DNA of 64,000 nucleotides, taken from contig CM070873.1 in the NCBI GenBank assembly GCA_036365515.1, forward strand, positions 190,148,604-190,212,603. The letters are read 5' to 3'. Position 1 is the first letter of the stretch. The number at the start of each line of letters is the position of its first letter. This document shows, piece after piece, positions 13,425 to 26,283 of this stretch. Origin of the DNA: Torymus aiolomorphi. Lineage: Eukaryota; Arthropoda; Insecta; Hymenoptera; Torymidae. The position numbers were made by a program, and so were the translations under genes. Below the pieces are notes generated by a model. That model was not told the DNA's origin and searched no databases. It saw only the letters and a program-made list of their open reading frames with translations.

Positions 13425-14175
13425 ACGCATTGCTTGCTCGCATCGCTTGGGCTGATCGTACGTGCGTCTCGCATAGTGTAGACACGGCCTAAGATCTTCA
13501 AAATATGCAGCCTCAGCACTTTTTTTAGGACAATTATGCTAAACTTATGGTTGATCTTGTAAATAAAACCTTTCCCATATTTCACAAGCTCTAATTTTAC
13601 CACTTGAAAAATATTTTTTTATAAAAACGGCTATAACTTTGGCTCTAGTGGTCCTAGAAAAATCAGCGACTACGGATTTTAAAGGTCTAGAAACCACCTT
13701 CGTATCTATGTTACGTATACGTGTCAAAAATAATAATAAGATGGTAGAATTCATGTCAGTAGAGAAGAAATGAGACCTAGTGAGCTCAAAAATGTGGAAC
13801 CAGTTACGAGATATAGAGGTTTAAAGATGATCTAAAAATTATGAAATGCAATGGCCATATCACAGATCGCCAATAAAACCTAAATCATCATTTCATATCA
13901 GTGTATTTTTTTTCTTAAAATTTGAAGAAAGACAAAAAAAATGAAACCTCACCGACCTCATTTTGTTAAAATTTCAGCCTTTTAAAATTTTTTGAAAACT
14001 GGCTAAAAACAGGTCAAAATCAGGGTTTAAAAAAATTCCAGCAGGAATTAGGAATGAGATAAGGGGCTGAAATTTTGCACAAGCTATTTTTTTTTATATG
14101 TACTTTCATAAAAAAAATCGTCGACAAAATCGACGACCCCCCGCGCACACTTTTTAAAAAAAGTACAGGAACGAC

Positions 14176-14177
<2 letters not shown>
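13425..14177 (-). repeat. Right long terminal inverted repeat
   Basis: Reverse complement of 7576-8600 apart from one block. The tip GGGTCGTTCC is adjacent to (TA)n at 14178. Confidence 0.85.

Positions 14178-14258
<81 letters not shown>
14178..14258. repeat. (TA)n microsatellite
   Basis: About 80 bp of TA between the long-TIR transposon and the giant inverted repeat. Confidence 0.97.
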
Positions 14259-14261
<3 letters not shown>

Positions 14262-14739
14262 ATATATTTTCAGATAAGTAGCAAACTTTTATTATAAAAT
14301 AAAAAAAATAATGTTATTAATATAAGTATTGTTACTTTGTGAAATCTTTTTTTTTTGTTACAGATTATATCAGAACAAGGATAATTGACAAGTAGATTAT
14401 GATTAAATAGTTTGCAATATATAGAAGAGTTCAAAAGCATTATTATTATGCATTATGCATTAAGGCTACCAAAAGATTATGTTCAAGTCTGTCAAAGAAC
14501 GCAACCTCCTGTAGTAGAAAAAAAAGAAATACTGTTGCAGATAATATTCCTCTAGCAGAGCCTCGTTCTACTTTATGGTGTTTTAATTATGGATGCTTTA
14601 CTGGCCCTACGATTTCTAAAGGTAAACTAGCATTATAAAAACCCGGAAATAGTGATATATAAGATTTTCTTAGATTATTATTAAAAGTGTATCATGCTCA
14701 AGTATTTTTTATTTTACATTACATTAATTCTTTCAGGTT

Positions 14740-15790
14740 CCGGCCTCATTTCATTTTTTGCTTCAAGTTCAAATACTGCTGGAAAAAGATATTAACATAA
14801 AAACACACTAAAAATAGCTGAAGTCCATTGCATATCAACAATGTGTCAAAAAATGGATTACCACGTATTTTAATAATAGTGAAATTAAGTAGTGACATTA
14901 AGTGATGGTTCATTATTTTGAAAAAAAACACGCAAAGATATTAGCAACCTGTTTAGATTGTATGTTATTTTCATAAATAACTTTAATGTTAGTAGTTTAA
15001 GTTAGATAAAATTTTCTCAGATTATTAAAAGTGCATCGTGCTCAAGTATTTTTTAATACATTATTACAATGCGTCTAAGAATGGCCAAGAATTTTAATAA
15101 TAGTGACATTAAGTAGTGATATTAAGCTACAACTAAGATGTATTAGATAGTATTGTTGCACAGAAAGTGAGAAAAAAGTATTATGAATATAAAAGAATTA
15201 GTTTTATTAGAATATAGTTTTCAAAAATTAGTTCTTAAAAATAAAATAAGAAAATTGTGATTTTAATAGAAGAGATCACCTATCTAGTAGAAAATCTAAT
15301 TAGAGCTGGTGAAGTTTTTTGGAGACTCATGGAACAAGCTCAGTCTGTGCTTTTCTCGAGGGATTGTTGGAATATTAATTCTTTCATATTCAGTCCTCAT
15401 TTCATATTTTGCTTCAAGTTCAGATACTACTTGAAAAAGATATTAACATAAAAATACACTAAAAATTGATGAAGTCCATTGCATATCAATGCGTTAAAAA
15501 ATGGATTACCACGGATTTTAATAATAGTGACATTAAGTAGTGACATTAAGTGATGGTTCTTTATTTTGAAAAAACAACACGCTAAGATATTAGCAACCTG
15601 TTTAGATTGTACTTTCATAAATAACTTTAATGGTAGTAGTTTAAGTTAGATAAAATTTTCTCAGATTATTAAAAGTGCATCGTGCTCAAGTATTTTTTAA
15701 TACATTATTACGATGCGTCTAAGAATGGACAAGAATTTTAATAATAGTAATGACATTAAGTAGTGACATTAAGCTACAACTAAGATGTTT
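14740..15790. repeat. Two direct copies of a left-arm unit
   Basis: A unit of about 400-500 bp occurs near 14640-15120 and again near 15360-15790. Shared landmarks are CTTCAAGTTCA, AGATATTAACATAAAAA, GATGGTTC and AGATTATTAAAAGTGCATCGTGCTCAAG. A third, inverted copy is in the right arm at 24985-25600. Confidence 0.75.
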
Positions 15791-15799
15791 TAGATTTTA

Positions 15800-16608
<809 letters not shown>

Positions 16609-17514
16609 CCAAAAACTTCAATGAGAGCTTAAATATTTTTTCAAAACAATCAACACGTTCTTTAAAAAACCAATTTTTTAAACATATTCTAACAACACAA
16701 TTTGTCTATAGTCCTTTTATTTATTCTGATTTCATCTATTCAATAAGCACTCTCTACCAATGGTATTAATTTTTTTCATGACTGTACAAATAATAATATT
16801 GTTAATAAAACTTTCTACGAAAGTATAAAATAAGGCAAGTATAGAAGTTTTTTCTGTATAATCTATAAAATAATATTTATGATTTTTTAAAAGAAGTCAA
16901 ATAAATACTATAGTAAAAAAGTCTTTTACTTCTTTGAGTCAATGTATGCTCAACAAATTATATGTAAGTACATTCAAATTGTTCACTGCAAATCAAACAA
17001 ATGAAAGTTGTGAAATCAATTATCGATAGTCAAGTAATGCAAACCCATTCTCCGAAAAACTGTATGACTATGTTCTCAGAAATGTATTCAAATTTCTTCA
17101 TTCTTCTATACAAATTCAACACAAGGAAGTACTGAAATCAATTAATTATAGTCAAGTACCGGCCATAAGAACTTTTCGTACCTCGCCTGTAAAATTACAT
17201 TTTACGCCCACATTGTAACTTCAAAATTATTTAGCCAGCGGGCATAAAGTACTACATAACGCCCAATAGGCCCAATAGCTCACACACTCCTACAAAACTT
17301 TATAGTACCTACGTACTGTACGCCCGTGTGGGCGAAAATTATTTTAATTATATAACTATAATCCCTTCTTTTTATTGCTAAAATTCATAAGAATTTTTTC
17401 AGGTATTTACGAAAAGTCAAAGCCTATATAAAAGAATTACATAGTTACCAACACATCACTATTTTTCATTATTCCTCCTCAATTATGAACTTTCTATAAT
17501 ATTACGCATCTTGG

Positions 17515-17825
17515 AAGGACAAGAGAAGTCTAGAGCTGCTCTAGCAGGGGTGGTCCTCCGATCTCCCGTACATACTTGGCGGGCCCAACGGTTTGCAGTA
17601 TACTGGAGGGCTATTTAAATGAAGAATACTAAATTATTGCATAAATTCATTAACAATATTTATATGTATAAGGACAAGAGAAGTCTAGAGCTGCTCTAGC
17701 AGGGGTGGTCCTCCGATCTCCCGTACATACTTGGCGGGCCCGACGGTTTGCAGTATACTGGAGGGCTATTTAAATGAAGAATACTAAATTATTGCATAAA
17801 TTCATTAACAATATTTATACGTATA
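17515..17825. repeat. 155-bp tandem duplication in the palindrome centre
   Basis: GGACAAGAGAAGTCTAGAGC... occurs at about 17517 and again at about 17671 with near identity. Each copy ends in TTAACAATATTTATA. A third, inverted copy of the first 75 bp is at 18345-18410. On the minus strand, GTCGGGCCCGCCAAGTATGT resembles the internal control region of 5S rRNA. Confidence 0.8.
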
Positions 17826-18059
17826 AGTCCACCATAAATAATTATATTCGTTCTAATTTTTAATTGATGCCGTTAAGTACAACATATCTGTACATGTGCA
17901 GAATCATGATTTATATTTGATTACTAAACATATTTTTCCTTGTGTCCGTCCTTTTTAAACGAGAATAAAATAAATTCATATAAATTTATAGCCTGCTCAA
18001 AAGTCCTTTACATTTTACTAACCGTTTTATAAGCAACATATGTTATATCCTTTTCCCCT

Positions 18060-18185
18060 GTGTAAACATCATATAAGATCTCATATGAGAATTTCAGACA
18101 GCGCATATCTCGTATGAGATCTTATATGTGATGTCATATGCAATTTTACGTATTACGAGATCTCATATGATATTTTCACGCGCGT
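18060..18185. repeat. Short palindromic CATATGAGATC-type repeats
   Basis: Several versions of AGATCTCATATGA and its inverse occur within 125 bp in the spacer. Confidence 0.6.
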
Positions 18186-19079
18186 GTGTACTTTTTATTT
18201 AAAAACAAAGTGGTAGCTTCTTAGATCAGTAGCTCATATGTAGAAGCAACCCATTTATACATTTTATCTGATCTTTCAACATATGAATATTTATATGAAA
18301 ATGACCATGCCTTACACCATAAACTGCAAACAGTCGGGTCCGCCAAGTACGTACGGGAGATCGGAGGACCACCCCTGCTAGAGCAGCTCTAGACTTCTCT
18401 TGTCCTTCCAAGATGCGTAATATTATAGAAAGTTCAAAATGGAGGAGGAATAATGAAAAATAGTGATGTGTTGGTATCTATGTAATTTTTTTATATACAC
18501 TGAAAAATAAGATTTGTTGTTTCAACTAAATATTTAGTAAAATATTTAGTAAAGTTATCTTTAGTTAAATCAACTAAATATTTCTCTGAAACAACTACAT
18601 AAAGAGTAAAATCAACTAAATTATTTAGTTAAAATAATAATTAGTAAATTTAATTAAACATTTAGTTACTTCAAATATGGTATGGTTGATTCAATTAAAA
18701 GGTTTCATTGAAAGAACTAAATTCGTTTTCTTGAAACAAGAAAATAACTTCAAATAAATGTTTATTGTTTTTAGCAAAATCAATTGGTAGAGTTAACGAA
18801 ATATTTACTTAAATCAAATAACTGAAATATTGATGAACCCAATCTCTAAAAACAAATAAATGTTTGTTTGAAACAACTACATATTTGGTTGATTTAAACA
18901 ATTAAAAACAAGGAAATATCTCCGACGCATTAACTAAACCATTCATTCCTTTAACAAATATTTTGTTAACTCAACTATTTATTTAGTAACTTCGACAGCA
19001 TGATTTTGTTCAACTAGCTAAAGGATTTATTAAAGAATCGAATCCTAATTTCCAAAATCTTTACTTGTTACTACTAACT

Positions 19080-22000
19080 ATTTCATAGATTCAAATAAAT
19101 AAATTAGTTGAAGTGCCAATATCTGTATATCCAAATATGTTGTCATTCTTACTAAATACTTACTTGTTTTGAAGAAACCTTTTATTTAACCGACAAGATA
19201 TTTAGTAACTGCAACTAACAGGTTTTGCAATATGAACAAAAGTGATTCGATAATTTTCTTCTCTCGTCAATCAAACGTTTCCTTGATTTGACTAAATATT
19301 TCTTAGAAGATACTAAATATTAATTAGATTTAACTAAATGTTTAGTTAAATAAGCACTATGACAATAAAAAAGTATGTAGTTAATTTGACTACATATTTC
19401 TTGGTTTCAAATAAACCTTTTGTTAAAAGGACAAACTGCGTACTTCAATCTACAAAACTATTTCCTTACCCCAACCAAAATTTAGTTAAAAACTTTCTCT
19501 TACTCTTATTAAGTTACAATTAGTTGACTTGAATAAATGTTTGTTCGGTCTGACTAAAAAATTAGTTAAAATGCCAGTGTCTTTGTATCCAAATACGTTG
19601 TTATTCTTACTAAATACTTAGTTGTTTTAAACAAACATTTTATTAAACCGACAAGATATTTAGTAACTGCAACTAACAGGTTTTGCAATCTGAACAAAAA
19701 TGATTCGTCAATTTTCTTCCCCCGTCTATCAAACGTTTCCTTGATTTGACTAAATATTTCTTAGACGACAATAAATATTAATTAGATTTAACTAAATGTT
19801 TAGTTAAACAAGCACTATGAAAATATAAAAGAATGTAGTTAATTGGACTACATATTTCTTGGTTTCAAATAAATCTTTTGTTAAAAGGAGTAATTGCGTG
19901 CTTCTATCTACAAAACTATTTCCTCACCCCAACAAAATATTGGTTAAAAAATTTCTCTCCCGATTTCTAAGTTACAATTAGTCAATTTAAATAACTGTTT
20001 GTTAGGTTTGACTAATAAATTAGTTGAAATGCCAATGCCTTTGTAACCCAATATGTTGTCATTCATACTAAATGTTTACTTGTTTTAAACAAATATTTTA
20101 TTAAGCCGACAGGATATTTAGTAACGGCAACTAACAGGTTTTGCAATCTGAACAAAAATGATTCGTCAATTTTCTTCCCTCGTTAATCAAACGTTTCCTT
20201 GATTTGACTAAATATTTCTTAGACGACAATAAATATTAATTAGATTTAACTAAATGTTTAGTTAAACAAGCACTATGACAATATAAAAGAATGTAGTTAA
20301 TTTGACTACATATTTCTTGGTTTCAAATAAATCTTTTGTTAAAAGGAGTAATTGCGTGCTTCTATCTACAAAACTATTTCCTTACCCCAACAAAATATTG
20401 GTTAAAAAATTTCTCTCCCGATTTCTAAGTTACAATTAGTCAATTTAAATAACTGTTTGTTAGGTTTGACTAATAAATTAGTTGAAATGCCAATGCCTTT
20501 GTAACCCAATATGTTGTCATTCATACTAAATGTTTACTTGTTTTAAACAAATATTTTATTAAGCCGACAGGATATTTAGTAACGGCAACTAACAGGTTTT
20601 GCAATCTGAACAAAAATGATTCGTCAATTTTCTTCCCTCATCAATCAATCGTTTCCTTGATTTGACTAAATATTTCGTAGATTACAATAAATAACTATTA
20701 AATTTAACTAAATGTTTAGTTAAAACCGCACTATGATAATAAAAAAGTATGTAGTTGATTTGGCTACATATCTCTTTGTTTCAAATAAATCTTTGTTAAA
20801 AGGAGTAACTGCGTACTTCTATCTAGACAACTGTTTCCTCACACCAACAAAATATTGGTTAAATTTGTCTCGCGATTACTAAGTTACAATTAGTCAACTT
20901 AAATAACTGTTTGTTAGGTCTGACTAATAAATTAGTTGAAATGCCAATGTCTTTGTGTCCAAATATGTTGTCATTGTTACTAAATACTTAGTTGTTTTAA
21001 ACAAATATTTTATTAAACCGACAAGATATTTAGTAACTGCAACTAACCGGTTTTGCAATCTGGACGAAAGTGATTCGATAATTTTCTTCTCTCGTCAATC
21101 AAACGTTTCCTTGATTTGACTAAATATTTTTTAGAAGATACTAAATATTAATTAGATTTAACTAAATGTTTAGTTAAATAAGCACTATGACAATATAAAA
21201 GCATGTAGTTAATTTGACTACATATTTCTTGGTTTCAAATAAATCTTTTGTTAAAAGGAGTAATTGCGTGCTTCTATCTACAAAACTATTTCCTTACCCC
21301 AACAAAATATTGGTTAAAAAATTTCTCTCCCGATTTCTAAGTTACAATTAGTCAACTTAAATAAATGTTTGTTAGGTCTAACTAATAAATTAGTTGAAAT
21401 GCCAATGTCTTTGTATCCAAATATGTTGTCATTCTTACTAAATGTTTACTTGTTTTAAACAAACATTTTATTAAGCCGACAAGATATTTAGTAACTGTAA
21501 GTAACAGGTTTTGCGATCTGAACGAAAATGATTCGCGATTTTCTTCTCTCGTCAATCAAACGTTTCCTTAATTTGACTAAATATTTCTTAGATTACAATA
21601 AATAACTATTAAATTTAACTAAATGTTTAGTTAAACGAGCACTATGACAATATAAAAGAATGTAGTTAATTTGACTACGTATTTTTTGGTTTCAAATAAA
21701 TCTTTTGTTAAAAGGTGGAATTGCGTGCTTCTATCTACAAAACTATTTCCTCACACCAACAAAATATTGGTTAAAAAATTTGTCTCGCGATTACTAAGTT
21801 ACAATTAGTCAACTCAAATAACTGTTTGTTAGGTCTGACTAATAAATTAGTTGAAATTCCAATGTCTTTGTATCCAAATATGTTGTCATTCTTATTAAAT
21901 ATTTACTTGTTTTAAATAAACATTTTATTAAGCCGACAGGATATTTAGTAACTGCAACTAACAGGTTTTGCAATCTGAACAAAAATGATTCATGAATTTT

Positions 22001-22440
22001 CTTCTCTCGTCAATCAAACGTTTCCCTGATTTGACTAAATATTTCTTAGACGACAATAAAGATTAATTAGATTTAACTAAATGTTTAGTTAAACAAGCAC
22101 TATGACAATATAAAAGAATGTAGTTAATTTGACTACATATTTCTTTGTTTCAAATAAATCTTTGTTAAAAGGAGTAACTGCGTACTTCTATCTACAAAAC
22201 TATTTCCTCACACCAACAAAATATTGGTTAAAAAATTTGTCTCGCGATTACTAAGTTACAATTAGTCAACTTAAATAATGTTTGTTAGGTCTGACTAATA
22301 AATTATTTGAAATGCCAATGTCTTTGTATCCAAATATTTTGTCATTCTTACTAAATGTTTACTTGTTTTAAACAAACATTTTATTAAGCCGACAAGATAT
22401 TTAGTAACTGTAACTAACAGGTTTTACAATCTAAAATGTT
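19080..22440. repeat. Satellite array, about 457-bp unit, seven-plus copies
   Basis: The landmark CCAATRTCTTTGTATCCAA recurs near 19115, 19575, 20032, 20490, 20942, 21399, 21861 and 22315, spacing 452-462 bp. Each unit also carries AACTAAATGTTTAGTTAA, CAAACGTTTCCTTGATTTGA and CTGCAACTAACAGGTTTTGC. Copies differ by point changes and small indels. Confidence 0.92.
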
Positions 22441-22700
22441 GATGCCGGTAAGGTAGAGATCGTGTCGGTACTTCACACGGCCTTTTATATTAAAGTTTAC
22501 TAAATATTTCATAGTTTCAAATAAATCGTTAGTTACAAATGATGAGTTACACACATATTATTGAGTTTATAAATCATTAATTAAAATGTAATTAAGAATG
22601 TATATTAATTATAAGAATATAATTAATTATTAGATTGATGTGCGCGATATTTTACATTTACATGCAACTCTATACTTAGTTAAAATTGAAATTTTGTAGG

Positions 22701-22790
22701 GTACAAGCGTTGCGTAGCGTAGCGGTTCGAGCGTTAGCCTTGTAATCCGAGGGTCCCGAGTTCGATCCCACCTTAGGTCAAAAATTTTTT
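22701..22790 (+). tRNA. tRNA-like sequence (degenerate; tRNA-derived SINE head or pseudogene)
   Basis: Shows an A-box (TAGCGTAGCGGTTCGAGCG, 22715-22733), an anticodon-loop-like CTTGTAA (anticodon TGT, Thr, 22741-22743), a B-box (GAGTTCGATCC, about 22759-22769) and a T-run at 22785-22790 like a Pol III terminator. The acceptor, anticodon and T stems pair poorly, so it is not a functional tRNA. It lies between the two satellite arrays inside the 5.8-kb element. Confidence 0.5.
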
Positions 22791-23149
22791 CTGCGTTTTT
22801 TTCTGTTAGATAATATGTAAATGCGAAACTGCGAGCGATAATTAATATAAATTAATGCGAATATGTAATAATAATTTGATTTAATATTAATAAAATTACT
22901 ATATAATAACTATGCAGAATCCATATTAACTTACAGGAGTTCAGGAAAAATCACCAACTTCAATGCGGATGGTTGTACGAAAAGGCTACAAGGAAGAAAA
23001 AACTTTTATTTCAAAATTATTAAAAAAAAAAAATTTTTATAATTTTTTTGAAATAATTAGCAAAATATTTTGTAAAATTGACTAAACAGTTAGTTGATTC
23101 AACAAATCATTTATTCATATTTATTAAATATTTCGTTAATCTAATGCAG

Positions 23150-24250
23150 CGGTTAGTTAGTATCATAAAATATTTCACTGTTTTAATTAAATGTTTAGTA
23201 ATTACAAACAAGTATTTAGTCAACATAATTGAATAATTTATCAAACAAGATAAATTGTTAGTTAATACAATGAATCGTTTAGTCAGTTTCACAAAATTAT
23301 TTATTGCTCCAGGTAAATACTTAGTAATTTCAGTAAAATGTTTTGTCAAATTGATTAAGTATTTCATTGATTTTAATAATCTGTTAGTTCATCCAATGAA
23401 TCGTTTAGTCAATTTCATAAAATATTTTGTTGCACCAGAAAAATATTTTGTAATTTCAAGAAAATTTATAGTCAAATTGATTAGGTATTTTATAGTCAAA
23501 TTGATTAGGTATTAGTATCATAAAATATTTCACTGTTTTAATTAAATGTTTAGTAATTACAAACAAGTATTTAGTCAACATAATTGAATAATTTATCAAA
23601 CAAGATAAATTGTTAGTTAATACAATGAATCGTTTAGTCAGTTTCACAAAATTATTTATTGCTCCAGGTAAATACTTAGTAATTTCAGTAAAATGTTTTG
23701 TCAAATTGATTAAGTATTTCATTGATTTTAATAATCTGTTAGTTCATCCAATGAATCGTTTAGTCAATTTCATAAAATATTTTGTTGCACCAGAAAAATA
23801 TTTTGTAATTTCAAGAAAATTTATAGTCAAATTGATTAGGTATTTCATTGTTCTTAATAACCCGTTAGTTGATGGAATGAATTATTTAGTCAATTTCATA
23901 AAATATTTTGTTGCTCCAGATAAATGTTTTGTAATTTGAATAAAATATTTTATCAAATTGATTAAGTATTTCGTTGTTCTTAATAACTAATTAGTTTGTG
24001 CAATGAATCGTTTAGTCAATTTTATAAACTATTTTGTTGCTTTAATTAAATATTTAGTTATTTCAATACAATATTTTATAGAATTCATTTAATATTTTAT
24101 CAATCTAAATAACCTGTTAGTTGATACAATGAATCGTTTAGTTAACTTCATAAAATATTTCTTTATTTTTAGTAAATATTTAATTCATGTAACTAAATAT
24201 TTTGTTATTTTAAATAACTAAATTAGCGGATTCAATATAATATTTAATTA
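23150..24250. repeat. Second satellite array, about 122-130-bp subunits, 355-bp duplication
   Basis: CAATGAATCGTTTAGTCA recurs near 23267, 23392, 23622, 23749, 23871 (variant), 24000 and 24127. A 355-bp block starting TTAGTATCATAAAATATTTC at about 23157 is repeated nearly exactly from about 23512. Frames of 60-110 codons on both strands come from the repeat. Confidence 0.85.
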
Positions 24251-25669
24251 GCAGGCTCTAATGAAATCATGTAGTTGTTTCAACTAAATATTTACTTGAA
24301 ACTACCAATATTTTTTTTCAGTGTAGGCTTTGACTTTTCGTAAATACCTGAAAAAATTCTTATGAATTTTAGAAATAAAAAGAAGGCATTATAGTTATAT
24401 AATTAAAATAATTTTCGCCCACACGGGCCTAAAGTACGTAGGTACTATAAAGTTTTGTAGGAGTGTGTGAGCTATTGGGCCTCTTGGGCGTTATGTAGTA
24501 CTTTATGCCCGCTGGCTGAATAATTTTGAAGTTACAATGTGGGGGTAAAATGTAATTTTAAAGGCGAGGTACAAAAAGTTCTTATGGCCGGTACTTGACT
24601 ATAATTAATTGATTTCAGTACTTGTGTTTAATTTGTATAGAAGAATGAAGAAATTTGAATACATTTCTGAGAACATAGTCATACAGTTTTTCGGAGAATG
24701 GGTTTGCATTACTTGACTATCGATAATTGATTTCACAACTTTCGTTTGTTTGATTTGCAGTGAACAATTTGAATGTACTTACATATAATTTGTTGAGCAT
24801 ACATTGACTCAAAGAAGTAAAAGACTTTTTTACTATAGTATTTATTTGACTTCTTTTAAAAAATCATAAATGTTATTTTATAGATTATACAGAAAAAACT
24901 TCTATACTTGCCTTATTTTATACTTTCGTAGAAAGTTTTATTAACAATATTATTATTTGTACAGTCATGAAAAAAATTATTACCACGTGTTGTTTTTTCA
25001 AAATAAAGAACCATCACTTAATGTCACTACTTAATGTCATTATTATTAAAATTCGTGGTAATCCATTTTTTAACGCATTGATATGCAATGGACTTCATCA
25101 ATTTTTAGTGTATTTTTATGTTAATATCTTTTTCAAGCAGTATTTGAACTGGAAGTAAAAAATGAAATGAGGCCTGAATATGAAAGAATTAATATTCCAA
25201 CAATCCCTCGAGAAAAGCACAGACTGAGCTTGTTCCATGTGTCTTCAAAAAACTTCACCAACTCTAATTAGATTTTCTACTAGATAGATGATCTCTTCTA
25301 TTAAAATCACAATTTTCTTATTTTATTTTTAAGAACTAATTTTTGAAAACTTTATTATAATAAAACTAATTCTTTTATGTTCATAATACTTTTTACGCAC
25401 TTTCTGTGCAACAATACTAACTAAAACATCTTAGTTGTAGCTTAATGTCACTACTTAATGTCACTATTATTAAAATTCTTGGCCATTCTTAGACGCATTG
25501 TAATAATGTATTAAAAAATACTTGAGCACGATGCATTTTTAATAATCTGAGAAAATTTTATCTAACTTAAACTGCTACCATTAAAGTTATTTATGAAAAT
25601 ACAATCTAAACAGGTTGCTAATAATAACTTTATAATAAAAGTTTTTTACTTATCTGATTATAATATATT

Positions 25670-25985
25670 GCTATTCCCATTGATATTCACAGCTGCTTAT
25701 ATAGGTAATATTTTTCCAATCAAATCCAAAATGAAATAATCTATGTATGTATCTGTATGTATATATATATAATAAGTACTTATCTAACTAATAAAAGTTA
25801 TTTTCCCCGTTGATTGATACACATAATTCTTCTCATAATTAGTTGACTTCTTGAGATCTTTGAAATATATTATTATTAACTAACTCACTAAATGATATCA
25901 TTTGTATATAAAAATAATGACATGTTATATGTAAGGTTAGGCGTCGACCAGATACGGGTGTGTATATATACTATTTATATATATA
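25670..25985. other. AT-rich stretch without gene
   Basis: No coding or repeat structure recognised apart from a short (TA)n near 25760. Confidence 0.5.
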
Positions 25986-25986
25986 C

Positions 25987-26167
25987 CACTTTACCTCGAT
26001 TAAAGTTCCTAACGATTACAACAAGCTCCCAAATTATTGAAAAAACAATTAATATCTTAAAATCAATTAAGGTTTCTCAAATGTTGTAAAATAAAAAATA
26101 TATTAATTGTTTTTTCAATAATTTGGGAGCTTGTAATCCTTATAGGAATTTTAATCGAGGTAAAGTG
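25987..26167. repeat. Foldback element (181 bp)
   Basis: CACTTTACCTCGATTAAAGT...AAACAATTAATAT on the left is matched by ATATTAATTGTTTT...TTTAATCGAGGTAAAGTG on the right: arms of about 70-75 bp around a loop of about 40 bp. Confidence 0.85.
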
Positions 26168-26283
26168 CAGCGGTTTTCGATTCATCATCACTTCAGCCGT
26201 GCTGAAAAATTTTTTTAAAGTTTTTATCAGGCAAATCCAGTTGAAGCGGGATTTTTAACCGTTTTATTGATACCGCAGACCAC

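Larger units (their letters stand above)
7576..14177 (-). mobile_element. DNA transposon with very long terminal inverted repeats
   Basis: A 6.6-kb element bounded by GGGTCGTTCCTGTAC at 7576 and its reverse complement ending at 14177. The inverted repeats extend inward to about 8600 on the left and 13425 on the right. The left arm carries about 270 bp (roughly 7940-8260) missing on the right. Both ends abut TA dinucleotide tracts, so a target duplication cannot be read; a TA-rich target is likely. The interior holds a spliced, broken transposase-like gene on the minus strand. Superfamily not assigned. Confidence 0.8.
18498..24323. mobile_element. 5.8-kb TIR element composed of satellite arrays
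   Basis: Begins CACTGAAAAATAAGATTTG and ends TTTTTTTTCAGTG. About 45 bp of the two ends match in inverted orientation, including AAATATTTAGT. TA flanks both ends (18496-18497 and 24324-24325). The uninterrupted site survives in the other arm of the giant inverted repeat at about 17424-17431, which confirms insertion into TA. The interior is nearly all tandem repeats built around an AACTAAATATTTAGTTAA-like motif, plus 600 bp holding a tRNA-like sequence. No transposase. Best read as a non-autonomous Tc1/mariner-type element that expanded internally. Confidence 0.8.

Noticed and set aside
23107..23939. 86-109-codon frames on both strands
   Set aside because: Located in the satellite array and repeated exactly with it; both strands open, so not coding.
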